A stretch of 64,000 bases of DNA from Parabacteroides sp. 52 (GTDB taxonomy: Bacteria; Bacteroidota; Bacteroidia; Bacteroidales; Tannerellaceae). This document shows positions 45,179 through 54,223 of the stretch, piece by piece. Where the stretch lies: assembly GCF_010500925.1 (NCBI RefSeq), contig NZ_QVMG01000004.1, positions 1 to 64,000 of the forward strand. The letters run 5' to 3'. A program made the position numbers and the translations under genes. Position 1 is the stretch's first letter. The number at the start of each line of letters is the position of its first letter. The notes beneath the pieces are model-generated. The model worked only from the letters and a program-made list of their open reading frames with translations. It was not told the origin of the DNA and ran no database searches.

Positions 45179-46594
45179 ATGAACTCTATGAAACCCTTTA
45201 TGGATAAAGACTTCCTGTTGACTACGGCTGCCGCACAGGAATTGTATCACAATCATGCGGCCAAGATGCCGATTATCGATTACCATTGTCATCTGATTCC
45301 GCAGATGGTGGCCGACGATCATCAATTTCGTTCACTGACAGAGATTTGGTTGGGAGGTGATCATTATAAATGGCGGGCGATGCGTACCAACGGTATCGAT
45401 GAGAAGTATTGTACCGGAGAAGATACCTCCGACTGGGAGAAGTTTGAGAAGTGGGCGGAGACAGTCCCTTATACCATGCGTAACCCTCTTTATCACTGGA
45501 CACACCTGGAGTTAAAGACTGCCTTTGGTATAGATAAGATTGTAAGTCCGAAAACAGCCCGTGAGATATTCGACGAATGTAACGAGAAACTCCGTCAACC
45601 CGCATATTCGGCTCGGGGTATGATGCGTCGTTACAATGTGGAAACAGTATGTACCACCGACGATCCTATTGATACGCTTGAATATCATAAAAAGACTCGT
45701 GAATCCGGTTTTGAAATCAAGATGCTTCCTACATGGAGGCCGGATAAAGCGATGGCTGTTGAAAGTCCTTCTTCCTTCCGTTTGTATGTGGAAAAGCTAG
45801 CGGAGGTAAGTGGTGTTACAATCAGTTCCTTTAACGATCTGGTCAGCGCTCTGCAAAACCGTCACGACTTCTTCGCCGCTAACGGTTGCCGTCTCTCCGA
45901 TCATGGTATCGAAGAGTTTTACGCGGAAGACTATACCGACGCGGAGATCAAAGCCATCTTCAACAAAGTCTACGGTGGCAGCGAGCTGAATAAAGAAGAT
46001 ATATTGAAGTTTAAATCCGCCATGTTAATCCTTTTCGGTGAAATGGATTATGAAAAAGGCTGGACACAACAGTTCCATTACGGAGCGATACGGAATAACA
46101 ATACCCGTATGTTTAAATTGTTAGGCCCGGATACTGGTTTCGACTCTATCGGCGAATTTAATACCGCCAAAGCCATGTCGAAATTCCTGGATCGCCTGAA
46201 CACTGAAGGCAAACTGGCTAAGACCATATTGTATAACCTGAACCCCTGTGCCAATGAAGTCATTGCTACGATGTTAGGAAACTTCCAGGATGGCAGCGTA
46301 CCGGGTAAGATACAGTTTGGTTCGGGATGGTGGTTCCTGGATCAGAAAGACGGTATGCAGAAACAGATGAATGCCTTATCCGTTTTAGGACTCTTAAGTC
46401 GTTTTGTCGGTATGCTGACCGATTCACGTAGCTTCCTCTCTTATCCGCGTCATGAATATTTCCGTCGTACCTTATGCGAACTCTTAGGTACGGATATCGA
46501 AAACGGTGAACTGCCGGTAAGTGAAATGGCATTTATCGGTAAGATGGTGGAAAACATCAGTTATTATAATGCGAAAGAATTCTTTAAATTTTAA
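45179..46594 (+). CDS. uxaC: Uronate isomerase
   Basis: Interconverts D-galacturonate and D-tagaturonate (and glucuronate and fructuronate), the entry step of the pathway. The 471 residues belong to the amidohydrolase-like UxaC family, with metal-binding IDYHCHL near residue 35, CTTDDPID near 161, and the LTDSRSFLSYPRHEYFRR segment near 412. Two close starts exist (residues 1 and 4, 45179 and 45188); the first is used. It sits between uxaA (22 nt) and kdgK (26 nt). Confidence 0.96.
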   Translation: MNSMKPFMDKDFLLTTAAAQELYHNHAAKMPIIDYHCHLIPQMVADDHQFRSLTEIWLGGDHYKWRAMRTNGIDEKYCTGEDTSDWEKFEKWAETVPYTMRNPLYHWTHLELKTAFGIDKIVSPKTAREIFDECNEKLRQPAYSARGMMRRYNVETVCTTDDPIDTLEYHKKTRESGFEIKMLPTWRPDKAMAVESPSSFRLYVEKLAEVSGVTISSFNDLVSALQNRHDFFAANGCRLSDHGIEEFYAEDYTDAEIKAIFNKVYGGSELNKEDILKFKSAMLILFGEMDYEKGWTQQFHYGAIRNNNTRMFKLLGPDTGFDSIGEFNTAKAMSKFLDRLNTEGKLAKTILYNLNPCANEVIATMLGNFQDGSVPGKIQFGSGWWFLDQKDGMQKQMNALSVLGLLSRFVGMLTDSRSFLSYPRHEYFRRTLCELLGTDIENGELPVSEMAFIGKMVENISYYNAKEFFKF

Positions 46595-46620
46595 ATAAGA
46601 CCTATTATTACTATTCAGAT

Positions 46621-47664
46621 ATGAAAAATAAGATTGTATCATTCGGTGAGATTATGTTACGTCTGGCAACACCGGACTATCTCCGTTTCAACCAGACTTC
46701 ACAGTTAAACGCCACCTTTGGCGGCGGAGAAGCGAATGTGGCCGTATCACTGGCAAACTACGGACTGGCAACCGAGTTTATAACCCGCCTGCCTAAAAAC
46801 GATATAGCTCGTGCCTGTGTAATGGACCTGCGCAAATATGGAGTGGGTACCGACCGGATAGTATACGGTGGTGACCGCCTGGGTATCTATTTCCTGGAGA
46901 CAGGAGCAGTGGCACGTGCCAGTAAGGTCGTTTACGACCGGGCACACTCCTCTATCGCAGAAGTCAAGCCCGGTATGATTAACTGGGAAGAGGTATTGAA
47001 AGACGCTCAATGGTTTCATTGGACAGGTATCACCCCTGCCCTTTCACAGGGAGCAGCCGACGCTTGCCTGGAAGCGATCCGTACAGCTAATAAGATGGGA
47101 GTGACCGTTTCATGTGACCTGAATTATCGTAAGAATCTATGGAAATACGGTAAATCGGCGGATGAAGTAATGCCTGCCCTGGTAGAAGGTTGCGATATCG
47201 TCTTGGGAAATGAAGAAGATTGCGAAAAAGTGTTCGGCATTAAACCGGAAGGATTCGATGTAACGGCAACTCATGGGGAAGTGAATGCCGCCGAATTCGA
47301 ATCCGTATGCCGTCAGATGCAGGCACGCTTCCCAAGGGCAAAGAAAGTTATTATCACCTTACGCGGAGCAATCAATGCCAACCATAATACATGGGGTGGC
47401 GTTTTATTTGCCAACGGCACCTTGTTTCAATCAGCCCGTTATGATATTACCCATATAGTAGACCGCGTAGGTGGCGGCGACTCTTTTATGGGAGGATTGA
47501 TCTATGGACTTGTCTCTTATCCTGATAATGACCAGAAAGCGCTTGATTTCGCTGTGGCTGCCTCCTGTCTGAAGCATACGATTTACGGAGACTATAATCA
47601 GGTCACAGTCGAAGAAGTGGAAAAGTTAATGAGCGGTGACGCTTCGGGACGAGTATCCCGATAA
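46621..47664 (+). CDS. kdgK: 2-keto-3-deoxygluconate kinase (PfkB family)
   Basis: Phosphorylates 2-keto-3-deoxygluconate to KDPG with ATP. The 347 residues show the PfkB ribokinase fold: GEIMLRL at the start, FGGGEANVAVSLANYG (signature 1), CDLNYRKNLW, and DRVGGGDSFMGGLIYGL (signature 2, with the catalytic Asp). Assignment to KDG over other sugars rests on its position directly behind uxaC. It is slightly longer than many KdgK proteins, with an extra stretch around residues 205-235. KDPG aldolase, expected next, is not in the window. Confidence 0.92.
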   Translation: MKNKIVSFGEIMLRLATPDYLRFNQTSQLNATFGGGEANVAVSLANYGLATEFITRLPKNDIARACVMDLRKYGVGTDRIVYGGDRLGIYFLETGAVARASKVVYDRAHSSIAEVKPGMINWEEVLKDAQWFHWTGITPALSQGAADACLEAIRTANKMGVTVSCDLNYRKNLWKYGKSADEVMPALVEGCDIVLGNEEDCEKVFGIKPEGFDVTATHGEVNAAEFESVCRQMQARFPRAKKVIITLRGAINANHNTWGGVLFANGTLFQSARYDITHIVDRVGGGDSFMGGLIYGLVSYPDNDQKALDFAVAASCLKHTIYGDYNQVTVEEVEKLMSGDASGRVSR

Positions 47665-47740
47665 AGGAAAAAGCCTGATATATGGGTGGTGTGTGCGCGT
47701 ACTTTTTCTCTAAAAAGCATCTGATATTGGAAAAATAACC

Positions 47741-47748
47741 TATATTTG
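47741..47748 (+). promoter_or_regulatory. Possible -7 element for the hexuronate transporter gene
   Basis: TATATTTG matches TAnnTTTG and lies 46 nt before the ATG, in the 130-nt gap after kdgK. No matching -33 element is present, so separate transcription of the transporter is possible but unproven. Confidence 0.4.
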
Positions 47749-47794
47749 CCCGCACATATGGAGAATTTTCATCAAATAAACATAATTCTATATC

Positions 47795-49234
47795 ATGAGT
47801 AATTTAAAAAACACACAGGGCAAGATGACGAATTACCGTTGGGTAATTTGCGCCATGCTCTTTTTTGCTACAACGATTAACTATTTGGACCGTCAGGTAT
47901 TATCCCTTACCTGGGATGAATTTATCAAGCCGGAATTCCATTGGGATGAATCACATTATGGAGATATTACAGCTATCTTTTCCATTGTATATGCGATCGG
48001 TATGTTATTTGCCGGCCGTTTTATTGACTGGATGGGAACAAAAAAAGGATTTCTCTGGGCTATTGGTGTATGGTCGGCAGGAGCCTGTATGCATGCTCTC
48101 TGTGGTATTGTCACAGAGCAATATGTAGGTCTTAGCTCTGCAGCGGAATTGGCTCAGGCAACAGGAGATGTAGCTGTTGTGATAGCGACAGTAAGTATGT
48201 ATAGCTTTGTGGCTGCCCGTACTGTATTGGCTATTGGTGAAGCGGGGAACTTCCCTGCGGCCATTAAGGTAACAGCCGAATATTTCCCTAAGAAAGACCG
48301 TGCCTATGCAACAAGTATATTTAATGCGGGAGCCTCTATCGGAGCTTTGATCGCTCCCCTTTCTATTCCTTTGTTGGCCAAAGCGATGGGTTGGGAGATG
48401 GCATTCATTCTTATCGGGGCGTTAGGTTTTATCTGGATGGCATTCTGGGTATTTATGTATAAAAAACCGGAAGAGAATCCTCTTGTGAATGCGGCTGAAT
48501 TAGATTATATCCTTTCCGATCGCGATAATGAAGAAGAGAAAGAAGAAAAGAAAGAAGAAGGCAGAAAACTATCTTTTGTTGAATGTTTCAAATTTAAACA
48601 AACCTGGGCGTTTGCATTTGGTAAGTTTATGACGGATGGTGTTTGGTGGTTCTTCCTTTTCTGGACTCCTTCTTATTTGAATACGCAATTTGGTATTAAG
48701 ACATCTGAAGGCTTGGGTATTGCCCTTATCTTCACGCTTTATGCAATTACCATGTTATCTATTTACGGAGGTAAACTGCCTACCATCATTATCAATAAAA
48801 CCGGAAAGAATCCGTATGCTGCTCGTATGCAGGCGATGCTGATGTTTGCATTCGTTCCGTTGGTTGTTCTTTTGGCTCAACCCTTAGGTACTATTTCACC
48901 CTGGTTCCCTATTATCATGATTGGTTTGGGAGGTGCTGCACATCAATCCTGGTCTGCTAATATCTTCTCTACAGTAGGAGATATGTTCCCCAAAACAGCG
49001 ATTGCGACGGTAACCGGTATCGGTGGTATGGCCGGTGGTATTGGTTCGATGCTTTTGCAAAAAGTAGCGGGCGAGTTGTTCGTTTATGCTGGAGATACGA
49101 ATATGACCTTTTTAGGATTTGAAGGTAAACCTGCAGGATACTTTATTATCTTCTGTTTCTGTGCCGTGGCTTATTTAATAGGCTGGACGGTTATGAAAAC
49201 CTTGGTTCCGAAATACAAACCAATAACTGCGTAA
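47795..49234 (+). CDS. exuT: MFS hexuronate transporter (ExuT type)
   Basis: An inner-membrane proton symporter of the anion:cation symporter group, probably importing galacturonate and glucuronate. The 479 residues have about twelve hydrophobic segments and the family signatures: TINYLDRQVLSLTWDE near residue 27, GRFIDWMGTKKG (loop 2-3), and GEAGNFPAAIKVTAEYFPKKDRA near 150. A longer-than-usual loop at about 107-135 and a Glu/Lys-rich central loop (DNEEEKEEKKEEGRK, about 246-260) are visible. It ends the galacturonate gene set and is followed at once by a strong terminator. The substrate is inferred from context and similarity. Confidence 0.9.
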   Translation: MSNLKNTQGKMTNYRWVICAMLFFATTINYLDRQVLSLTWDEFIKPEFHWDESHYGDITAIFSIVYAIGMLFAGRFIDWMGTKKGFLWAIGVWSAGACMHALCGIVTEQYVGLSSAAELAQATGDVAVVIATVSMYSFVAARTVLAIGEAGNFPAAIKVTAEYFPKKDRAYATSIFNAGASIGALIAPLSIPLLAKAMGWEMAFILIGALGFIWMAFWVFMYKKPEENPLVNAAELDYILSDRDNEEEKEEKKEEGRKLSFVECFKFKQTWAFAFGKFMTDGVWWFFLFWTPSYLNTQFGIKTSEGLGIALIFTLYAITMLSIYGGKLPTIIINKTGKNPYAARMQAMLMFAFVPLVVLLAQPLGTISPWFPIIMIGLGGAAHQSWSANIFSTVGDMFPKTAIATVTGIGGMAGGIGSMLLQKVAGELFVYAGDTNMTFLGFEGKPAGYFIIFCFCAVAYLIGWTVMKTLVPKYKPITA

Positions 49235-49235
49235 T

Positions 49236-49278
49236 AAAAAAGAGAGGCGAACTTATTCAAGTTCGCCTCTCTTTTTTT
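49236..49278 (+). terminator. Strong terminator after the hexuronate transporter gene
   Basis: A perfect 19-bp stem (AAAAAAGAGAGGCGAACTT and its complement) with a 4-nt loop ATTC, 2 nt after the stop codon, ending in TTTTTTT. The A run on the other side makes it able to act on both strands. Confidence 0.93.
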
Positions 49279-49360
49279 AATTGAAAATTGAAAATGGAGA
49301 ATTGAAAATGTTTTGCAAAGCCTTAATTGATTAATTTATGCTTCGCGATCTTCAATACGT

Positions 49361-49402
49361 TAATCACTAATCACTAATCACTAATCACTAATCGTTAATC
49401 GT
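49361..49402. repeat. Heptamer tandem repeat across a stop codon
   Basis: Four copies of TAATCAC followed by two of TAATCGT, continuous over 42 bp. The TAG stop of the - strand oxidoreductase gene (49388-49390) lies within it, so the last codons of that gene are repeat sequence. Just before, 49279-49310 holds AATTGAAAAT-type repeats. Confidence 0.8.
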
Positions 49403-51046
49403 CCCCCGTACAATCTCTTCCTTGTCATTATCCCAATACATCGTTCGTCCTTCCAGGAATGCGCGTGTACCCATATGGGCTGTCATTGCTTCTTCGAAGG
49501 CTTGATCGATATTACAGCTCGGGGTTTTACCCTGACGGATACATTCCAACCATTCACGTATATGCAAGTGGGTGGTGTCGTATCGTTTACCATTCACATA
49601 CGTATATAACAATCCGCGTTTGGCAAAATATAATTCAGTAGGTGAAGTCACCGTATCCGAGCTGTTCTGCCCCGGCACATAAGTATAGAAAGGAGCATCG
49701 GTAGGGATTACTCCCTCCTGGATCTTTTGTTTATACCGTTCGGAGTTTCTGTCGACGCTGATCTCCAGAATGTTGGATACCTGCATGGAGGCATCGCTAC
49801 CCATAAACACCTTTCCCCGGCTCCGGGAACTGGCCAGGGTCGCGCTATAAAGCATGGTCATATTGTTCTTCGGAAACTCAAACGTGGTCTGTAACACATC
49901 CGGTACGGTACGTCCGTCTTTAAAGAAATAGACACCTCCCGAAGAAGTTGCCGAATGCGGAATGCCGACATGCATAATCTGATTAACGGCATCATATTCA
50001 TGCGTTAATAAGTCGCCCGACAACCCTGTGCTATAATCCCACCAACAACGCCAGCGGAAGAAGCGTTCGAGACTGAATTTACTCCGTTCTTCGGGTCCGA
50101 CATAACGTTCCAAACCATAGGTCTTCATATAATCCATGTATTCTTTGATCCGTTCTTCCGGTCCGTCGAACTGCTTCCAGTCGATCGTTGTCGGATTCGC
50201 TCCTTCAATAAGGTCGTATACCCAGGCGCCGTTCGGCGAGTTCCGGTTGGTACACACCTCTATGAGGTTCACATTCCCCAGTAATCCGTTGCCGATAATT
50301 TCTGCTGCTTTCTGATAACAATCCGTCTGTCTTCCCTGGTGTCCCAACTGGAAAACAACCCCTGTCTCTCTGATTGCCTCCCGTACCATATACGTCTCAG
50401 GCACAGTCCAGGATAAAGGTTTCTCTACGTATACGTGTTTTCCGGCACGTGCTGCATCCATTGCCATCGTGCTATGCCAATGGTCGGGAGAGGCAATGAT
50501 TACGGCATCGATATCATCGGCTGCCAATAATTCTTTATAATGACGGTATCTCTTCGGCATCGGACCGAACTTGCCATTACTTCCTTCCCGGTTTATATTG
50601 GCACCAGCCAGTACAGCTGCATCTCCGTATACATCAAAGATATCACATACACCATTGACTACCACATTCAGGCTGTCCTGCTCCAGGTATTGCTGATGGC
50701 GTGTATCGTTTTTATTATTCTTATGTCCTTCAATCATGGAATCGATCCAGGAAGGTTCGGCGAAACCCGCCGCGCGAAGCAGTTGTTTGCCGCGGATACC
50801 GAAACCGATAATGCCCAGGCGGATCTGTTTGCCGTCTGCCTGGGGTTCCAGGAAGGAGGCTTGTTGGTTACTTAATTTAAATACATCGGATATATTCCGG
50901 TCTTTCAAGGCGTCTTTTCTTTTCTGATAGACACCGTAGGCCATGGCTCCCAATACGGGGACGGTAGCCAATGCCTTCAACGCATCCCGCCGTCCTTTGT
51001 CCGGCTGTTGGGGGGCGTTCGTTTGTTTGTTTGTCTCTTCTGCCAT
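49388..51046 (-). CDS. Gfo/Idh/MocA family oxidoreductase (552 aa)
   Basis: An NAD(P)-dependent sugar oxidoreductase. A twin-arginine-like GRRDALKALATVPVLGAMAYG (about 18-38) marks export or membrane anchoring. The Rossmann start is IRLGIIGFGIRGKQLLRAAG (about 76-95), followed by the family signature DAVIIASPDHWHSTMAMDAARAGKHVYVEKPLSWT, with the usual EKP motif and QLGHQGRQT. The C-terminal domain starts near 260 and includes FFRWRCWWDYSTGLSGDLLTHEYD with the metal or substrate-type His. It follows the DoxX gene by 7 nt. It likely oxidises or reduces a glycoside at C3, which is inference from the cluster. Confidence 0.88.
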   Translation of the reverse strand: MAEETNKQTNAPQQPDKGRRDALKALATVPVLGAMAYGVYQKRKDALKDRNISDVFKLSNQQASFLEPQADGKQIRLGIIGFGIRGKQLLRAAGFAEPSWIDSMIEGHKNNKNDTRHQQYLEQDSLNVVVNGVCDIFDVYGDAAVLAGANINREGSNGKFGPMPKRYRHYKELLAADDIDAVIIASPDHWHSTMAMDAARAGKHVYVEKPLSWTVPETYMVREAIRETGVVFQLGHQGRQTDCYQKAAEIIGNGLLGNVNLIEVCTNRNSPNGAWVYDLIEGANPTTIDWKQFDGPEERIKEYMDYMKTYGLERYVGPEERSKFSLERFFRWRCWWDYSTGLSGDLLTHEYDAVNQIMHVGIPHSATSSGGVYFFKDGRTVPDVLQTTFEFPKNNMTMLYSATLASSRSRGKVFMGSDASMQVSNILEISVDRNSERYKQKIQEGVIPTDAPFYTYVPGQNSSDTVTSPTELYFAKRGLLYTYVNGKRYDTTHLHIREWLECIRQGKTPSCNIDQAFEEAMTAHMGTRAFLEGRTMYWDNDKEEIVRGTIND

Positions 51047-51053
51047 GATCGTA

Positions 51054-51560
51054 TCAAATCAGTTTAAATTTTTGTAATACGGGACACTTCTTCTTCAATA
51101 TCCGGTCGATACCATAAATATGTGAGGTACGAAAGACACAGAGTAATCCCAGAGCGGCAAATTCCACCATATTCTTATCTATCCAAAGATAGGAGCCTTC
51201 GAAAGGCATCATATAATCGGCACCGATAAAAGAAGGATGGGAAAGGGTATACATCAACAATAAGATCATTCCTCCGACAGAAGAAAGGCGATAGAATACG
51301 CCCAAGGTAAGGCCTAAGCCTACCAGTAGCAATGTCCATTCGTTGGCCAGATTGATAAAATTCATCAGGGCAGAATGTTGCGTCAGTTCAATAAAAAAAG
51401 AAGCGGCCGGTCCTTTCGAATCTAATAAGTAAGGCAGGGATGTCCAATGTGGATTCATTAATTTAACAAGCCCTTCATACATAAAATGCCAGCCGATAAA
51501 AAGCCGCAGCAACATCAGCCAGAAGAGCTGCGCTTGGGTATAATACGGATCTGTTTTCAT
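51054..51560 (-). CDS. DoxX-family membrane protein
   Basis: A 168-residue protein with four hydrophobic segments typical of DoxX/DoxD (LFWLMLLRLFIGWHFMYEGLVKLMNP, about 7-32; then about 68-90, 95-112 and 130-145). The family includes quinone-linked redox subunits. The ATG at 51560 (MKTDPYY) is preferred: the longer reading starts inside the terminator of the preceding gene. It is only 7 nt from the Gfo/Idh/MocA gene downstream, which suggests a redox link between the two (inference). Confidence 0.85.
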   Translation of the reverse strand: MKTDPYYTQAQLFWLMLLRLFIGWHFMYEGLVKLMNPHWTSLPYLLDSKGPAASFFIELTQHSALMNFINLANEWTLLLVGLGLTLGVFYRLSSVGGMILLLMYTLSHPSFIGADYMMPFEGSYLWIDKNMVEFAALGLLCVFRTSHIYGIDRILKKKCPVLQKFKLI

Positions 51561-51629
51561 TTGATTATGTCTAAATAAATTGAGTGTGAATAAAACAAAG
51601 TCAAGGTGTGGGGGTTGAAAAAAATAAAA

Positions 51630-51663
51630 ACCCGAAGCCAAACACGATCATTCGGCTCCGGGT
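51630..51663 (-). terminator. Terminator after the DUF1080 gene
   Basis: On the - strand ACCCGGAGCCGA pairs with TTGGCTTCGGGT (one internal mismatch) and is followed by a T-rich run. It separates the DUF1080 gene from the DoxX gene. Confidence 0.75.
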
Positions 51664-51696
51664 ATATGTTTATTTAAATGTTATCTTCATAACATA

Positions 51697-52488
51697 TTAG
51701 TCCAATACTTTTACTTTGATGTTACGGAACCATACATCATCTCCATGATCCTGTAAACCGATAAGACCTTCTCTGTTCGGGCCACCACATTCCAATAACA
51801 GGTCATAGGCTGCCGGCCAGTTTTCTTTGCTGAATTTGCTGTTGTCCAAAAGCGTTTTCCATTGGTCGGTCCACAAATGATATTCCACAACGGCTTTGTC
51901 GTTTTGGTAGTGAACAACAGTACCTTTGTAACAAAGGATCTTTGATTTGTTCCATTCACCAAAAGGTTTCGAATTCTGCGGTTTCGCCGGAATCATATCA
52001 TACAAAGAAGCAGACATACGATTGCCATCGACACCTAGTTTAGCATCCGGATGGTTTACGTTATCCAATATCTGGTATTCAGGAGAAGAGACGTAAATAG
52101 GTTGTCCTTCTATCTCTTGTGCCAGGATGAATACACCTGAGTTGGATCCTTTGGCTACTTTCCATTCGAATTCCAGTTCGAAGTTTTTGAACTTATGATC
52201 GAAGATAAGGTCACCGCCATCTCCATCTTGGGCTTCACCACCGCCTGATCCGTTGAACTTTATTGCATTTTCATCAACGGTCCACTTTCCGGGAACCTTT
52301 GTTTTGTTGTACCCTCTCCAGCCTTTGAATGTTTCTCCATCGAAGATGGTGATCCATCCTTCACTGTCTTTCATGAAGGTGTTGTTTCCCAAAGTAACCG
52401 GCTCTTCTTTAGCCTTTTTAGACGAATTACAAGAAGCAAAAGCACACATCATAACGGCTGCACTTAGTAATAAAATTGACTTTTTCAT
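51697..52488 (-). CDS. DUF1080 (3-keto-disaccharide hydrolase type) lipoprotein
   Basis: A 263-residue lipoprotein (lipobox CAFASC, Cys19, then NSSKKAKEEP). The mature part is a concanavalin-like DUF1080 domain: EGWITIFDGETFKGWRGY at the start, FDHKFKNFELEFEWKVAKGSNSGVF in the middle, and GLIGLQDHGDDVWFRNIKVK at the end. Members act on 3-keto-glycosides or hold them. It lies 34 nt after the 493-residue Gfo/Idh/MocA gene, in the same transcript. Cellular place: outer or periplasmic membrane face. Confidence 0.92.
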   Translation of the reverse strand: MKKSILLLSAAVMMCAFASCNSSKKAKEEPVTLGNNTFMKDSEGWITIFDGETFKGWRGYNKTKVPGKWTVDENAIKFNGSGGGEAQDGDGGDLIFDHKFKNFELEFEWKVAKGSNSGVFILAQEIEGQPIYVSSPEYQILDNVNHPDAKLGVDGNRMSASLYDMIPAKPQNSKPFGEWNKSKILCYKGTVVHYQNDKAVVEYHLWTDQWKTLLDNSKFSKENWPAAYDLLLECGGPNREGLIGLQDHGDDVWFRNIKVKVLD

Positions 52489-52522
52489 TTCTCTGATATT
52501 ATTTTAATTTTTGTACATGAGT

Positions 52523-54004
52523 TTATCTGGGCATGTCTACTAATTTCCAGCCTGCACGATAATTATGCTTAATCATCTCAGCTGCAAAAGCATTGGCGTT
52601 GATCGGATCGGTTTTGTCTTTGTCGAATGTCGGATGACCTTCTTTGATCTTGAAACCGTCTTTGATCACAATCTGAAGCTCTTCGTTGTCACCAATGTTG
52701 GTGAAGCGCATATTCGGTCCGTCCCAATGCAGCTCTTTGTTCAATTCCTGCAAGCGAACAGCCAATACACCCATGACAACCATTTCGTTGAAAGGACCTG
52801 CTTCGGAGAAATCCGATTTGGTCAGGATACGGTTGGCCGCACTTTCTTTACAAGCACGGATCCAGTCTTGTTCATGGCCTCCTCCCATCGCATTTTTCAC
52901 CCGACGGCATTGTTGAGGAGCATTGGGAGTACGTCCGGAAAGCAACCAGGGGTTCACACCGTAGCAACCACAAATCAAGGTGTCTTTTGTGCCGTGGAAA
53001 ATCACTGCACCACCGCTGTCGTTCATCTGACGACCTGCCGGCCAGCCTTTGGGTAGATCCGGACGCAAACCGCCGTCATACCAATGAACTTCCACTTCCG
53101 GCAAAGCAATCTTGGCCATATTATCCCGTGCAGGGAATACCAATTTGACATGTTGTGCCTGTGGTGCGCAATCTCTTAATAATAAAGTAGAAGAACCTTG
53201 TACCTTGGTAGGATAACCTAATTTCAGTCCTTTGAATACCGGATGTAAGATATGACAAGCCATATCTCCTAACGCACCGGTACCATAGGCCCACCAGCCG
53301 CGCCAGTTCCAAGGATGATAGATATTGTTGAACGGACGTAATTCAGCCGGGCCGGTGAATAGATCCCAATTCAATGTAGAAGGTATTTTGTCTGCTTTTT
53401 CCGGTGTCATCAAACCTTGTGGCCAGATAGGACGGTCGGTAAAGGCTTCTACCTTGGTTACTTCACCGATCTCTCCGTTCCAAAGCCATTCGCATACCAA
53501 ATCCACTCCTTCTGCCGAAGATCCTTGGTTACCCATTTGAGTAGCAACCTGATGCTTGGCGGCCAATTTGGTTAACAAACGAGATTCGTACACAGAGTGT
53601 GTCAGTGGTTTTTGTGTAAAGGCATGTTTGCCCATTGCAATGGCATCGGCTGTGATAATCGCATGCGTATGGTCTGCCGTAGCTACCATAACGGCATCTA
53701 TCGATTTGCCCATTTCATCGTACATTTTCCGGTAATCCCAGTACTTTTTAGCCTGTGCATACTTCGTGAAAACATCTTTTGAATATTTCCAGTCTACATC
53801 ACACAGAGCGACGATGTTTTCTGTTTCCATGTTACGCAGGTTGGCTTTTCCCATACCTCCGATACCAATACCGGCAATATTCAACTTGTCTGTTGGCGCT
53901 GTGTGTCCGTGGCTTTTACCCAGAACTGCATTGGGTACAATAGTCAAAGCCGCAGCTGCTACAGACCCCTTTTGAAGAAAAGATCTTCTTGAAATGTTAG
54001 TCAT
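52523..54004 (-). CDS. Gfo/Idh/MocA family oxidoreductase with Tat signal (493 aa)
   Basis: An NAD(P)-binding oxidoreductase exported by the Tat path: ISRRSFLQKGSVAAAALTIV carries the SRRSFLQK motif at residues 5-12. The Rossmann motif is LNIAGIGIGGMGKANLRNM (about 44-62). AVMVATADHTHAIITADAIAMGKHAFTQKPLTHS is the family signature with QKP in place of the usual EKP. The C-terminal domain includes WNWRGWWAYGTGALGDMACHILHP. The ATG at 54004 is chosen because the promoter at 54083-54113 overlaps the longer reading. A periplasmic location would need cofactor loaded before export, as in glucose-fructose oxidoreductase. Confidence 0.9.
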   Translation of the reverse strand: MTNISRRSFLQKGSVAAAALTIVPNAVLGKSHGHTAPTDKLNIAGIGIGGMGKANLRNMETENIVALCDVDWKYSKDVFTKYAQAKKYWDYRKMYDEMGKSIDAVMVATADHTHAIITADAIAMGKHAFTQKPLTHSVYESRLLTKLAAKHQVATQMGNQGSSAEGVDLVCEWLWNGEIGEVTKVEAFTDRPIWPQGLMTPEKADKIPSTLNWDLFTGPAELRPFNNIYHPWNWRGWWAYGTGALGDMACHILHPVFKGLKLGYPTKVQGSSTLLLRDCAPQAQHVKLVFPARDNMAKIALPEVEVHWYDGGLRPDLPKGWPAGRQMNDSGGAVIFHGTKDTLICGCYGVNPWLLSGRTPNAPQQCRRVKNAMGGGHEQDWIRACKESAANRILTKSDFSEAGPFNEMVVMGVLAVRLQELNKELHWDGPNMRFTNIGDNEELQIVIKDGFKIKEGHPTFDKDKTDPINANAFAAEMIKHNYRAGWKLVDMPR

Positions 54005-54082
54005 TGTAATAATAATTAATAGATTAGCATTAAATAATGATACATTTGGTCTAAATTTATCTTGTATCAAAACATTGTGTCG

Positions 54083-54113
54083 CAAATATAACCAATGCCC
54101 TGTTAACAACAAA
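54083..54113 (-). promoter_or_regulatory. Promoter of the Gfo/Idh/MocA-DUF1080 operon
   Basis: TTTG, 19 bp, then TATATTTG on the - strand, a full consensus. The start falls near 54076, giving a 72-nt leader before the ATG at 54004. Confidence 0.78.
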
Positions 54114-54223
54114 TCAGGGATTCTGCTTTCTTGTTTAAAATAATTATTTTTAACAGATGGGTCTCTTCTTCTCCTTTCAACCGGCTTGAAAGGGGAAGAT
54201 ACCTGTTTTTTGCGGGATGATTC

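Noticed and set aside
54005..54112. Longer oxidoreductase N-terminus upstream of the Tat signal
   Set aside because: A consensus promoter lies within it, and the Tat motif starts right after the ATG at 54004.
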